This document shows positions 9,319 to 18,192 of a DNA stretch of 64,000 nucleotides, piece by piece. The DNA comes from Acidiphilium iwatense (GTDB lineage: Bacteria > Pseudomonadota > Alphaproteobacteria > Acetobacterales > Acetobacteraceae). Made by a program: the position numbers and the translations under genes. Every line of letters starts with the position of its first letter. Within the stretch, counting starts at the first letter, position 1. The stretch is from NCBI RefSeq assembly GCF_021556475.1, contig NZ_JAKGBZ010000018.1, positions 1-64,000 on the forward strand, written 5' to 3'. Under the pieces are notes generated by a model. It made no database searches. It saw nothing but the letters and a program-made list of their open reading frames with translations, and was not told the DNA's origin.

Positions 9319-11571
9319 TTAAAGAACATTCTCCTCCGCTCCTCGCTCCCATGGATCATCCAGACTCAGCCCACTTACCTCGTCATAAAGACCTGCACTT
9401 TCCACCACCATAAACCGCTCGTCATAAGCATCTGGCCGCACTGGCTGGATGCCCCCGCTCTTGCGCAGCCCCTGCCACACGTCCTCGGGCACCGGCACGG
9501 TATATTGCTGAAGCTTCTGCAGCGTGCCGCGCGGCGGCACCGGGGCATGACGCAATGCTTCCAGCGCCTCTCCGGCGCCGCCGCGCCAATTCACGATCAC
9601 GTTGCGCATCCTGTCATCAATCAACCGGAACGCTTCGGCAATGCTGGCGAAGGGAAAGTCCGCACCGCTCTCAGCCACGGCGCGCAGCACGCCTGGGAAC
9701 TCTCCTACCGTGAGTGCATCCAGCTGGTCTGGCCCCTTATTGAAGTAAAGCTCCTGGAAATAGCCTTGTACCGCTTCCAGCCCCAGTGGGTCCGGCATCT
9801 TCAGCGGCCCCTCGGCGGCCTGAGAAAATGCACGGAAGGCGCGGGGCGTCTTGTGGTCAGCCGGCTCAAACACCACCACCCGGCCCTTCTCCGGCAACTT
9901 CCCTTCCCTATTGCACCGCCCCGCCGCTTGCGCGATTGAGTCCAGCCCCGCTTTCGCGCGCCAGACCTCGGCGAAGTCAACGTCCACTCCGGCCTCAATC
10001 AGGCTGGTCGCCACCAGACGCACCGGGCGCGAATTCGCCAGGTCGTCACGAATTTGCACCAGCACTTCGCGCCGATGGGCGGCACACATCAGCGTCGTCA
10101 AATGCCGCGCGCTTGGCAGAGCGGCAATCAACCCAAACAGCGCCTTGGCATGGGCGCGGGTATTCACGATGCACAGCATCCGGTCCTGTTTCACGAACCG
10201 GGCGGCAATTTCAGCATCCGTTACCGGCGCCGGCAAAACCTCAACCCGAACGCGCTTCAGGGCTGCAAACAAGGCTTCGGGGTCAGGGGCCAACTCACGC
10301 TCCGGGCCGATGTCAAACCCGAGTTGCCGCTTGTCTTTCATGCGTGGCAAGGCATTATCCTGGCGCCGCCAAGCGGGCTGCGTGGCCGTACACAACACCA
10401 CGCTGGCGCCGTAATTCAGCGTCAACTCCTCCAATGCCGCGAGACAGGGCCGCAGCACGGGTAAAGGCAATGTCTGGGCTTCGTCCAGCACGATCACGCT
10501 GCGCGCGATGTTGTGCAGTTTGCGGCAGGCGGAAGGCCGTGCGGCAAACAGGCTCTCGAAGAACTGCACCGCCGTGGTCACGATGACCGGCTCCGCCCAA
10601 TTCTCCGTCGCATTACGGAGTTTCTTAACCCCATCCGGGTCGGCCTCCTCTTTCGCCTTGTTTCCGTCAAAACCGCTATGGTGCTCCAGCACGTCCGCAT
10701 CGCCCAGGGCGTTCTTGAAGACCTGTGCCGTCTGTTCGATGATCGAGGTGTAGGGGGCAACGTAGATAACCCGCCGCAACCCGTGCTTCGCCGCGTGCTC
10801 CAGCGCAAAAGAGAGAGACGCCAGGGTTTTGCCGCCGCCGGTGGGGACCGTCATGGTAAAAAGACCAGGGGCTAAGGCGGCGCTCTCACGGGCACGGGAC
10901 AGAATTTGGTTGCGAAGCCTGTTCAACTCTCTGGCCTTCTCTGTGGCTTTCGCCTGGGCAAATTTCGCCATGAAGTCCGCAAGGCGGGCGTGCAGATCAG
11001 GAGTGGCGGCGAAACCATCCCGCGTTTTGGCGGCGGCGGGATCATAGAAGGCCTCCGTGGCGAGAAAATCCGCGTCCACCAGGCAAGAAAACAGCATCCG
11101 CACAAAGAAGGACTGCGTGAAATACTTCTCCGGGTTTCGCCGGTTTGCATCCTTACCCCAGTCAGGCAGCGCCAGCGAGGGGAGCGAGCCAGTATAGGCT
11201 TCCCACCCCGTGTATTTCTCCAGCTTCTTTCGCAGCCGCTCGTTCAGGGATTTGCCGTCCGCAAGACCGGCATGGTGCCCCGCCACGGCAAAGGCCAGAA
11301 AGCGCCCTAACGGCCCAAATTGCTGTACCGCTTCCACAGCGCCCGCAGTGCTATGGTCGGGGCTGACGCCCCTGCCACGGATATAGGACTGGTAGGCGTC
11401 CGACGCCTTGCCGATGTCGTGTAACAACCCAGAAGCTTCCCCCCAGTTTGCCAATTTGAGCGGCTCGCCGAAATCGTGTGTCATTTTGGCGACTTCCCGC
11501 AAGTGATCTCCCAGCGGTTCCCAGCAGGTTTCATCGGTTGTTCTCGGTACGGAGTGGGCAAAGCGGAACAC
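9319..11571 (-). CDS. cas3: Cas3 helicase-nuclease (type I-C)
   Basis: This 750-aa protein starts at a GTG (MFRFAHSVPRTTDE). The N-terminal HD nuclease shows H23, the HD pair at 51-52 (GLLHDIGK) and AGHHAGL near 98-103. The SF2 helicase has Walker A TVPTGGGKT (241-249) and DEAQ at 363-366. Family role: it is recruited by target-bound Cascade, nicks and unwinds the non-target strand and degrades DNA. It lies upstream of cas5 and is separated from it by the crRNA-like module, so it is probably transcribed from its own promoter in the 240-bp gap it shares with the divergent gene at 11812. Confidence 0.97.
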   Translation of the reverse strand: MFRFAHSVPRTTDETCWEPLGDHLREVAKMTHDFGEPLKLANWGEASGLLHDIGKASDAYQSYIRGRGVSPDHSTAGAVEAVQQFGPLGRFLAFAVAGHHAGLADGKSLNERLRKKLEKYTGWEAYTGSLPSLALPDWGKDANRRNPEKYFTQSFFVRMLFSCLVDADFLATEAFYDPAAAKTRDGFAATPDLHARLADFMAKFAQAKATEKARELNRLRNQILSRARESAALAPGLFTMTVPTGGGKTLASLSFALEHAAKHGLRRVIYVAPYTSIIEQTAQVFKNALGDADVLEHHSGFDGNKAKEEADPDGVKKLRNATENWAEPVIVTTAVQFFESLFAARPSACRKLHNIARSVIVLDEAQTLPLPVLRPCLAALEELTLNYGASVVLCTATQPAWRRQDNALPRMKDKRQLGFDIGPERELAPDPEALFAALKRVRVEVLPAPVTDAEIAARFVKQDRMLCIVNTRAHAKALFGLIAALPSARHLTTLMCAAHRREVLVQIRDDLANSRPVRLVATSLIEAGVDVDFAEVWRAKAGLDSIAQAAGRCNREGKLPEKGRVVVFEPADHKTPRAFRAFSQAAEGPLKMPDPLGLEAVQGYFQELYFNKGPDQLDALTVGEFPGVLRAVAESGADFPFASIAEAFRLIDDRMRNVIVNWRGGAGEALEALRHAPVPPRGTLQKLQQYTVPVPEDVWQGLRKSGGIQPVRPDAYDERFMVVESAGLYDEVSGLSLDDPWERGAEENVL

Positions 11572-11811
11572 GCCAAAAGCCTACCATTCAACCATTGGTG
11601 GCGGAAGCTTTTGAGCGACGGCGGCGCTGCGGCGGTTTGAGTTTTGCCATCCCTACGATATTTTACGGGGGGCAAGCCCCTGGTTGCACTTTTACCTTGG
11701 CGCTGCGCAATAATGACCGCAATGGTAGCTTCCGGGACAATATGGCGCTAATGACCAGTTACAGGGCCAGTTACTGTTTGCCCCTCGCGCTAACCTTGGA
11801 GGTTTTGACGC

Positions 11812-12150
11812 ATGTTGAACCGGCCACCGCCGCATACGGAGGCTGAGATTCAAGCTCTGGTGGATGAGTTCGCGGCCTCGTACGAGCCGGGGGTGACAAT
11901 CCTGACGGCGTGGTTCCGGCTGCAAGCGCCTCGGATAAATGGGTTGCTGGACGCACATTGGAAATGGGCGGAAATCGCCGCGATTCTGACGCGTGCGGGG
12001 GTGATTTACGGCACGGGCAAACCCTGGACGGTGGAGGTTCTGACGGCGACCTATCATCGGGCCAAGAAGCCACTCAAATCGTCAAAGCCCCGTTGGCCTG
12101 CCGCGAGTGACATGCCGGCTTCGCCGAATGAGCCCTCGAAATCCTCGTAA
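11812..12150 (+). CDS. Hypothetical protein, island/plasmid-type, possible HTH
   Basis: This 112-aa protein starts at an ATG with a good ribosome site (TTGGAGG). The middle section, WKWAEIAAILTRAGVIYGTG followed by KPWTVEVL, resembles the helix-turn-helix-like stretch seen in recombinase C-terminal domains and small plasmid proteins; the tail is Lys/Ser/Pro-rich. I cannot assign a function. It is divergent from cas3 and could be a DNA-binding protein acting on the shared 240-bp region, but that is inference from position. Confidence 0.55.
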   Translation: MLNRPPPHTEAEIQALVDEFAASYEPGVTILTAWFRLQAPRINGLLDAHWKWAEIAAILTRAGVIYGTGKPWTVEVLTATYHRAKKPLKSSKPRWPAASDMPASPNEPSKSS

Positions 12151-12162
12151 AACAGCTTTCAA

Positions 12163-12288
12163 ATGGTTGGATATGGAGAAGGTGCAAAACCTGAAACTAC
12201 CCATCTATCTACTCGGATAACTGCCTATATAACTCACGCTATAACTACCTATATTACTGCATATGAAACTGCCAATATAACTACCTAA
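12163..12288 (+). CDS. Short ORF encoding an Ile-Thr-x-Tyr tetrapeptide repeat
   Basis: This 41-codon frame starts MVGYGEGAKPETTHL, 12 nt after the preceding gene, and continues with tetrapeptides such as ITAY, ITHA, ITTY, ITAY and ETAN. The codons come from a 12-bp tandem repeat, so each DNA unit is one peptide unit. The ribosome site is weak. It may be a real small protein of plasmid origin, or the reading frame may be incidental to a DNA repeat that works as a binding site. Confidence 0.4.
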   Translation: MVGYGEGAKPETTHLSTRITAYITHAITTYITAYETANITT

Positions 12289-12302
12289 GTAACTGGGTAA
12301 TA
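12195..12302 (+). repeat. Nine tandem degenerate 12-bp repeats (AT-rich)
   Basis: Nine consecutive 12-bp units follow the pattern AACTRCCTATAT without a break in period; several keep AACT at positions 1-4. The block is much richer in A and T than its surroundings. A regular array of short units like this resembles plasmid iterons or partition-site repeats. Confidence 0.75.
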
Positions 12303-12636
12303 CCGGCCGTTAGGTGTGGTATTGGGTTATGTTTCTACAACAGACCAAGGAATGCAAGCGCATGCTGCGATATTGCAATGACGCCGCCGATCGCGCCACC
12401 GCGTCATTCACCTCCCTTCTGATCTTGATTCTCCCTGCATGTGCTCGGCTGTGCAAGGCCGCTCGCCGTGCTCGCCCGTCGGGCTGCGCGCGTCTGCGCG
12501 CCGTCCGCGGCGGTGGCCGCTGCGCGTCCATCCTTTGACGGCCTGCGCGCATTGCGGGTTATTGTTCCCAGGGACGGGACAAGGAACGGGGGTTTGCCGG
12601 TCCGAACAAAGAACGGCTGTTGCTGCCATGACAAAT
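12303..12636. other. Gap with no supported gene
   Basis: Several short frames exist on both strands between the repeat block and the vapBC operator, but none has a good ribosome site or a recognisable protein sequence. The second half is strongly GC-rich and contains G/C alternations; I see no convincing gene or RNA here. Confidence 0.5.
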
Positions 12637-12653
12637 GTGCCATTATATGGTAC
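12637..12653 (+). promoter_or_regulatory. Palindromic operator candidate upstream of vapBC
   Basis: GTGCCAT-TAT-ATGGTAC is a 7-bp inverted repeat with one mismatch, centred about 45 bp before vapB and containing a TATATGG stretch that could be part of the promoter. VapB-VapC complexes usually repress their own promoter through such palindromes. Confidence 0.55.
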
Positions 12654-12689
12654 AAATAGAATAATTACGTTTGAATTGGGACCGCCGCT

Positions 12690-12932
12690 ATGAATCTACA
12701 AATACGAGACCCTCGTGCGCGCGAGCTTGCCAGACGAATTGCGCAGCGCCGCCACATCTCCATGACCGAGGCTGTTGTTGAGGCCCTGGAAGCGGAATAC
12801 CGGCGCGTGGCCGCTCGGCAATCTCTCGCAGAGCGTTTAGGTGCTATCGCGGACGAACTTGCCGCTTTGGCCAAGCCAGGCGGGCGGGATATGACGAAGG
12901 ACGAGATCGACGCGATGTGGGGTCATCCCTGA
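12690..12932 (+). CDS. vapB: VapB-type antitoxin
   Basis: This 80-aa protein has a short N-terminal DNA-binding strand-helix-helix (MNLQIRDPRARELARRIAQR) and an acidic C-terminal tail, as in the PSK/Rv0623-like VapB group. It neutralises the downstream PIN ribonuclease and, by analogy, autorepresses the operon. Its stop overlaps the vapC start (TGATG). Confidence 0.85.
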   Translation: MNLQIRDPRARELARRIAQRRHISMTEAVVEALEAEYRRVAARQSLAERLGAIADELAALAKPGGRDMTKDEIDAMWGHP

Positions 12933-13321
12933 TGTTCATCGACACGTCGGTCATCGTCGCGATCCTTTCCAAGGAGCCCGATGCAACCGAATTTGCGAAC
13001 AAGATCGAGGCGGCGGAGTGCTGCACGTCGGCTTTGGTTATTCTGGAAGCTGCCATGAGGCTTTCAACAAAACTGGGGATTGATCCGGTTGAGGTGGAAC
13101 AGCGGATTCAGGCTCTCTTGGACGAGGCCAGAATCAGGCTCGCACCGATGGATGCGAGAACAGCCAGCTTGGCGGTGAAAGCTTTTGCCGATTATGGAAA
13201 AGGCAGGGGCCATCCCGCCCAGCTCAACTTGGCAGACTGTCTCTCTTATGCTTGCGCCAAGGCGCAAAACATCCCGCTCCTCTACAAAGGGAAGGACTTT
13301 TCGCACACTGATTTGGGGTAA
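12932..13321 (+). CDS. vapC: VapC PIN-domain ribonuclease toxin
   Basis: I start this 129-aa protein at MFIDTSVIVAIL, whose ATG overlaps the vapB stop; an upstream in-frame start would add five residues. The four acidic PIN residues are visible: D4, E39, D102 (NLADCLSYA) and D122. Family role: Mg-dependent cleavage of tRNA or rRNA when VapB is lost. It lies next to the CRISPR-Cas region, so it may help stabilise this island. Confidence 0.9.
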   Translation: MFIDTSVIVAILSKEPDATEFANKIEAAECCTSALVILEAAMRLSTKLGIDPVEVEQRIQALLDEARIRLAPMDARTASLAVKAFADYGKGRGHPAQLNLADCLSYACAKAQNIPLLYKGKDFSHTDLG

Positions 13322-13591
13322 GCGTTACCTATCCTCACCCCGCGATGGCCCGATCTGCCCCGGCAGCAAGGAGAAAGATCAAGCCCTGTAACTGGTGCCA
13401 GAATTATGCGAATACCGGCGCCATGTGGACCCAAACCCCAAATTCGCCCGTTGGCTGGCCTGTAACCGGAGCGCCCAGAGCCCGAGTGGCGGCACATGAA
13501 ACAGCCCAATACCTGAGATCATTGCGATTTCGACCTGCACAGATTCTACACAGGCCGAAAAACGCTAAAATTATTTAAGGAAATCAACATC

Positions 13592-15271
13592 ATGCCCAGC
13601 TATCAATACGTCTACGTGATGAAAGACCTCACCAAAGCCTTCCCCGGCGGGCGCGAGGTGTTCAAGGGAATCACCCTGTCCTTCCTGCCCGGCGTGAAAA
13701 TCGGCGTGCTCGGCGTCAATGGCGCGGGCAAATCCACCCTGCTCAAAATCATGGCCGGGATCGAAAAGGAGTTCGGCGGCGAAGCCTGGGCCGCCGAGGG
13801 GGCCACCATCGGCTATCTGTCGCAGGAACCGCATCTCGACGCCGGCTTGACGGTGGGAGAAAACGTCGCGCTCGCCTTCGCCGAACTACGCGCGGCGATC
13901 GCCCGGTTCAACGCGATCTCGGAAGAATTCGCCGAGCCGATGGACGACGCCAGGATGAACGCCTTGCTCGCCGAGCAGGCGGAATTGCAGGAGAAAATCG
14001 ACGCCAAGGACGGCTGGGAACTCGACCGGCGGATCGATATCGCGCTCGACGCGCTGCGCTGCCCGTCGGCCGAAAGCGCGGTCACCAATCTTTCGGGCGG
14101 CGAGCGCAGGCGGGTGGCCTTGTGCCGGCTGCTGCTGGAAAAGCCCGATCTGCTGCTACTCGACGAACCGACCAACCATCTCGACGCCGAATCGGTCGCC
14201 TGGCTGGAAAAAACCATGCGCAACTATGCCGGCACCGTGATCGTGGTGACCCATGACCGGTATTTTCTCGAAAACGTCACCAACTGGATTCTCGAACTCG
14301 AACGCGGCCGCGGCTATCCGTTCGAGGGCAATTACACCTCCTGGCTGGAGCAGAAGCAGAAGCGGCTGGCGCAGGAAGAGAAAGAGGAATCCGCCCGCCA
14401 GCGCGCGCTCAAGGAAGAGCGCGAATGGATCGGCGCGTCGCCCAAGGCTCGGCAGGCGAAAAGCCGCGCGCGCATCACCCGCTACGAGGACATGCTGGCG
14501 AAATCGCAGGAGCAGGTGTCGGGCGTCGCCGATATCGTCATCCCGCCCGGCCCGCGCCTGGGCGGCACCGTCATCGAGGCGGAAGCCCTGCGCAAGGGCT
14601 TCGGCAACAACCTGCTGATCGACGGCGTGTCGTTCAAGCTGCCGCCGGGCGGCATCGTCGGCGTGATCGGCCCGAACGGCGCGGGCAAGACCACGCTGTT
14701 CAAGATGATTACCGGCGCCGAACACCCGGATTCCGGCACGTTCAAGGTCGGCGATACCGTCCGGCTCGGCTATGTCGATCAGTCGCGCGACAGCCTGAAC
14801 GCCGACAAATCGGTCTGGGAGGAAATCTCGGGCGGCACCGACGTGATCCATCTCGGCAAGCGCGCGGTGCCGTCGCGCGCCTATGTCGGCGCGTTCAACT
14901 TCAAGGGCGCCGATCAGCAGAAGAAAGTCGGCATCCTCTCCGGCGGCGAGCGCAACCGCGTGCATCTCGCGAAAATGCTCAAGGGCGAACACAACGTCAT
15001 TCTGCTGGACGAGCCGACCAACGATCTGGATGTCGATACCCTGCGCGCGCTCGAAGAGGCGCTGATGGAATTCCCCGGCTGCGCCGTCATCATCTCGCAC
15101 GACCGCTGGTTCCTCGACCGTCTCGCCACCCATATCCTCGCCTTTGAAGGCGACAGCCACGTCGAATGGTTCGAAGGCAACTTCGAGGCCTACGAAGAGG
15201 ATAAACGCCGCCGCCTCGGGGCCGACGCCACCGAACCCCACCGCATCAAATATCGCCCCCTGACACGGTGA
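13592..15271 (+). CDS. ettA: EttA-type ABC-F translation factor
   Basis: This 559-aa soluble protein has two ABC domains and no membrane segments. Domain 1 has Walker [10 protein letters not shown] (41-49), signature [13 protein letters not shown] and Walker [13 protein letters not shown]. Domain 2 has [22 protein letters not shown] and [12 protein letters not shown]. An Arg/Lys/Glu-rich linker lies between them. Length and motifs match EttA, which binds the ribosomal E site and tunes early elongation by ATP/ADP ratio. Ribosome site AAGGAAA precedes the ATG. It appears to be a single-gene transcript. Confidence 0.93.
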   Translation: MPSYQYVYVMKDLTKAFPGGREVFKGITLSFLPGVKIGVLGVNGAGKSTLLKIMAGIEKEFGGEAWAAEGATIGYLSQEPHLDAGLTVGENVALAFAELRAAIARFNAISEEFAEPMDDARMNALLAEQAELQEKIDAKDGWELDRRIDIALDALRCPSAESAVTNLSGGERRRVALCRLLLEKPDLLLLDEPTNHLDAESVAWLEKTMRNYAGTVIVVTHDRYFLENVTNWILELERGRGYPFEGNYTSWLEQKQKRLAQEEKEESARQRALKEEREWIGASPKARQAKSRARITRYEDMLAKSQEQVSGVADIVIPPGPRLGGTVIEAEALRKGFGNNLLIDGVSFKLPPGGIVGVIGPNGAGKTTLFKMITGAEHPDSGTFKVGDTVRLGYVDQSRDSLNADKSVWEEISGGTDVIHLGKRAVPSRAYVGAFNFKGADQQKKVGILSGGERNRVHLAKMLKGEHNVILLDEPTNDLDVDTLRALEEALMEFPGCAVIISHDRWFLDRLATHILAFEGDSHVEWFEGNFEAYEEDKRRRLGADATEPHRIKYRPLTR

Positions 15272-15322
15272 CACGCCGATGCGGGGTGTGCATGGGCGCA
15301 TGGGGCTCCCCCTTCAGGCGCT

Positions 15323-15552
15323 TTCCATTGGCTTTCGCCAATGGAACCTTGGCGCCTTCCGCCCCATACCCCGCCAGAGGCTCCGCCTCTGGACTCCGCT
15401 AAGGGCTAGGCCCTTAGAACCGGGATTTGCGGCTCAGGACAGGCGGGGCCAGAACGTGCTCGTCGTGAGCGTTAGCCCCGCCTGCCCTGAGCCGCAGTTC
15501 TGGATTCCAAAGGCTCGGCCTTTGGTGGGGGTTCAGGGGGCAAAGCCCCCTG
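15323..15552. repeat. Cluster of five perfect hairpins and one 22-bp inverted repeat
   Basis: Five perfect hairpins lie in 230 bp: 15323-15346 (10-bp stem, TTTC loop), 15374-15392, 15399-15417, 15507-15525 and 15534-15552 (each 8-bp stem, 3-nt loop). In the middle is an inverted repeat of two 22-bp arms, 15428-15449 and 15475-15496, with one mismatch. It fills the gap between ettA and the GNAT gene. It looks like a REP/BIME-type extragenic palindrome cluster; the first hairpin could also end ettA transcription. Confidence 0.8.
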
Positions 15553-15583
15553 ATGGGGATCAGGGTGAAACCCCGCGCGACCC

Positions 15584-16120
15584 ATGAGCAACCCGGCATG
15601 GTGTGTCGCCACGGCCAGGCTGCGGTTGGAGCCGGTGGGGTGGGGGGATTTGGCGGATCTGGTGGCGTTGAAGACCGATCCGCGGGCGTTCGCGATGATG
15701 CTGGGCGGGGTGCGGACGCGCGAGCGCGTGGTCGAGGAGTTGGCCGAGGATGTTGCGGCGTGGGGTGCGCTGGGGTTCGGGATTTGGGCGGTGCGGGGGC
15801 TGCACACCGGCAATTTCCTGGGGATGACGGGTCTGGCGGAGCGGCCGGATCAGCGCGGGATTGCGCTGCGGTTCGCGTTATGGCCGGAGGTTCGGGGGGC
15901 CGGGCTGGCGCGCGAGGCGGCGGGTGCCGCGTTGCGCTATGGCCATGGGCAGGCGGGGCTTGGGCGGATCGTGGCCGTCGCGCGGGCTGACAATTTCGCC
16001 TCGCGCACGGTTCTGGGCGCGATCGGCATGGTCGAGTGCGAGGAGTTCGTGCGCGATGCGGTGCCGATGCTGGTGTATGAGAGTGTCGCGGAGCGGAGCG
16101 ACGCGCAGGGTCAGGGATAG
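15584..16120 (+). CDS. GNAT family N-acetyltransferase (RimJ/RimL-like)
   Basis: This 178-aa protein starts MSNPAWCVATARLRLEPV, the TxRLxLxP opening of RimJ/RimL-type acetyltransferases. The acetyl-CoA loop is in the segment RFALWPEVRGAGLAREAAGA, and the later NFASRTVLGAIGM matches the conserved N-x-x-S-x-x-x-L motif. Substrate is unknown: a protein N-terminus, amino acid or antibiotic is possible. It converges on the next gene with a 10-bp overlap. Confidence 0.85.
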   Translation: MSNPAWCVATARLRLEPVGWGDLADLVALKTDPRAFAMMLGGVRTRERVVEELAEDVAAWGALGFGIWAVRGLHTGNFLGMTGLAERPDQRGIALRFALWPEVRGAGLAREAAGAALRYGHGQAGLGRIVAVARADNFASRTVLGAIGMVECEEFVRDAVPMLVYESVAERSDAQGQG

Positions 16121-16947
16121 TGGCCGTCGATCGCGGCGAGGTAGCGTGTGGCGGAGCGGCGGAGCGCGGTCTTGGCGTCCTGGGCGATGACGGAATGCCA
16201 CCAGCCGCCGTAGATCCGCTCGAAATCGTAAGGTTCCAGCGTGGCGGCGATGCGTTCGACCGAAGCGCGGCCGAGCGGAATATAATTCGGATAGCTGCGC
16301 AGGAAGCTGACATAGCGCGTGTCGGCGGCCACACTCGCGATATCGGCGGTGAGCAGGACGCCGCGCCCATCCGTGCCGTCGCGCCAGTGCAGCACGGTCG
16401 CGCCCTCGAAATGGCCGCCGGTGTTGATCAGGGTGACGCCGTCGAGAATTTCGCTCGTCTCGCCGGACCAGAAGCGGATCGCGGGGTCGGGACGGGCGAC
16501 CGAAGCGCGGTCGGCGGCATGGACATGGATCGGCGCGTCGCCGAAGGCGCGGCTCCAGTCCACCATGGTCGCGTGGAAATGCGGGTGGGAAATGGCGATC
16601 GCCGCGATGCCGCCGAGGGCCGTGACGATGTCGCGCGTAGCGGCGTCGAGCAGGCTGATGCAATCCCACAGGATGTTGCCGTTCGGGGTGCGGACCAGCA
16701 GGGCGCGCTGGCCGATCGCGAAATGCGGCTCGGTGCCGATGCCGGTGAGGTTCGGTTCATGGTTTTGAAAGCAATTGCGGTGGCCGTTTGCCAGCGCGTC
16801 CATCGTGGTCCAGCGCTGGCCGCCGGTGGGCACGTATTGGCGTGGATCGGCGCAGATCGCGCAGAGGTCCGGCGGCTGGGCCGAGGCGTTCGTCTGCACG
16901 CCGCAGGTGGCGCAAATCCAGGCTGGTTCCGGCATCGCGGACATCAC
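16111..16947 (-). CDS. MBL-fold hydrolase with N-terminal zinc-ribbon
   Basis: This 278-aa protein begins with paired cysteines (CATCG and CAICA) that form a rubredoxin/zinc-ribbon-like knuckle. The metallo-beta-lactamase core follows, with motif SHPHFHATMVDW instead of canonical HxHxDH, a later NTGGHFEGATVLHW and the metal ligand region LTADIAS. The Asp of HxHxDH appears replaced or shifted, so metal use may differ. Start could also be the Met at 16935. Its start overlaps a small upstream ORF by 4 nt. Substrate unknown. Confidence 0.85.
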   Translation of the reverse strand: MMSAMPEPAWICATCGVQTNASAQPPDLCAICADPRQYVPTGGQRWTTMDALANGHRNCFQNHEPNLTGIGTEPHFAIGQRALLVRTPNGNILWDCISLLDAATRDIVTALGGIAAIAISHPHFHATMVDWSRAFGDAPIHVHAADRASVARPDPAIRFWSGETSEILDGVTLINTGGHFEGATVLHWRDGTDGRGVLLTADIASVAADTRYVSFLRSYPNYIPLGRASVERIAATLEPYDFERIYGGWWHSVIAQDAKTALRRSATRYLAAIDGHYP

Positions 16948-17087
16948 TCCTCATTCCCCGGAGCGTCGCGCAGCCGATTGACCAGATCGAGGATGATCGT
17001 TTCGTCCGTCTGTTTTGGCAGAAGCGGAATGAAATTGCGCTGCGGGCGGGCGGCATCGCCGGTTCTTTTGGGCACGGGATCGTCCAT
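16944..17087 (-). CDS. Small hypothetical protein upstream of MBL hydrolase
   Basis: This 47-codon frame starts MDDPVPKRTGDAARPQRNF and ends with an ATGA overlap onto the MBL start, which suggests translational coupling. It has no recognisable domain. The composition (Pro, Arg, Asp) is soluble. Reality is supported only by the overlap, so I give it modest weight. Confidence 0.4.
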   Translation of the reverse strand: MDDPVPKRTGDAARPQRNFIPLLPKQTDETIILDLVNRLRDAPGNEE

Positions 17088-17131
17088 GGTTCGGGGCGGT
17101 TGCATCGGCGCATTCCGCCTCATCTTTCGGT

Positions 17132-17157
17132 CGGTGTCACCTAAAAAGCTGACACCG
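17132..17157. other. Perfect hairpin between GT8-like gene and small ORF
   Basis: CGGTGTCA (17132-17139) and TGACACCG (17150-17157) form an 8-bp stem with a 10-nt loop containing AAAAA. It lies about 90 bp beyond the GT8 stop on the minus strand and may be a terminator or an extragenic palindrome; no T-run follows it. Confidence 0.45.
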
Positions 17158-17244
17158 TCGTCCGATTTCGCCTTGACCAGTGTGGTGGATTGCATCGGCG
17201 CTTTCGCGCCTCGCAATGACGGGGCCGACATTCGGGGTGCGAAC

Positions 17245-18147
17245 TCAGTCGGCGAAAAGGTGTGCGCGCATGAAGGTCAGGTCGTGGGTGCGGGGCGCGT
17301 TGGTGCGCTGGTAGGCGGCGAGTCTGCCCGCCACGCGGTGCAGCCGGAGCGCGAGGCCGATATCGACCATTTGCATCCGTTCCCCGAGATCGGTCAGCCA
17401 GGCGACGTAGCGGGGGACATGGGCGTCGCACAGCGCGCCGATGGCGCGGGAGGTTGGGTCGGACCAGTTCCAGTGCCTGTCGGCGATGGCTTCGATGCCG
17501 CCGAGCTTGGGGCCGTGGAAATGCAGTACGCCGGCGCGCGGGTCGTGCGGCCAGTAGGGTTTTGCGTTCAGGCCGGGATCGAGCCGGTCCCAGTGGCCGC
17601 GGAAGGCCTGGTTGAGCGCCACCTGGTCGTCGTAGGTTCGCGCATCGGCCTCCGCGAAGCGGGCGCGCAGTACCGTCTCGAAGGCGGGCTGGCTCGACCG
17701 CAGCGCCGCCAGGTTCAGCACCATCACGCCGGAATTGAAGTAGTTCCAGACATCGGGCGCGAATTCGGGGGCGGCGGCGAAGACGCGCGGGCGGATCGCG
17801 CCCCAGTCGACCGGGCGGAGGAAGGCGATGTCGCAATCGGTATAGAGGGCGAAATCGGCGTCCCGGTCGATCAGCGGGATGGCGAGGCGCAGCCAGTGGC
17901 CGAGCGAATGGGCGCGGAACGCGCCGCGCGCCTCGGCCACGCGCATCGCATCGAGGCAGGGCGGCTCGGCGTCGATGACCGTGACGCCGTGCCGCTCCAT
18001 CCAGCGGGTGAACTCGTTGCGCGCGCCGTGATAGAGCAGGCGGGGTTCGAGCGTGCCGGCGAGGGCTGCGGAGCGCACCGCAAGCCGGGCATGCAGGCCG
18101 GCATCGCCGTCGCTGCCGCCCTCGTCGATCGCGAAATACCAGCGCAT
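17245..18147 (-). CDS. GT8-like glycosyltransferase
   Basis: This 300-aa protein has the DxD metal/nucleotide-sugar motif within LYTDCDIAFL, and downstream YFNSGVMVLNL, as in family 8-type transferases that make lipopolysaccharide or glycogenin-like linkages. A conserved HFHGPKLGG with His near the end fits the family's second metal site. No signal peptide or membrane segment is evident. The acceptor is unknown. It is divergent from pcp. Confidence 0.75.
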   Translation of the reverse strand: MRWYFAIDEGGSDGDAGLHARLAVRSAALAGTLEPRLLYHGARNEFTRWMERHGVTVIDAEPPCLDAMRVAEARGAFRAHSLGHWLRLAIPLIDRDADFALYTDCDIAFLRPVDWGAIRPRVFAAAPEFAPDVWNYFNSGVMVLNLAALRSSQPAFETVLRARFAEADARTYDDQVALNQAFRGHWDRLDPGLNAKPYWPHDPRAGVLHFHGPKLGGIEAIADRHWNWSDPTSRAIGALCDAHVPRYVAWLTDLGERMQMVDIGLALRLHRVAGRLAAYQRTNAPRTHDLTFMRAHLFAD

Positions 18148-18192
18148 CGCCGATTCATCGCATGATCGGGGCGCATCTTCTATAGCTGAGCG

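Noticed and set aside
12310-12659. Several frames of 70-84 codons on both strands
   Set aside because: No ribosome sites, low-complexity Arg/Ala-rich translations and mutual overlap.
13345-13578. 77-codon frame between vapC and ettA
   Set aside because: Composition and lack of a start context suggest chance; it would end just before the ettA ribosome site.
14156-15301. 381-codon frame on the minus strand
   Set aside because: Antisense shadow of ettA caused by high GC; the plus-strand frame has clear ABC motifs.
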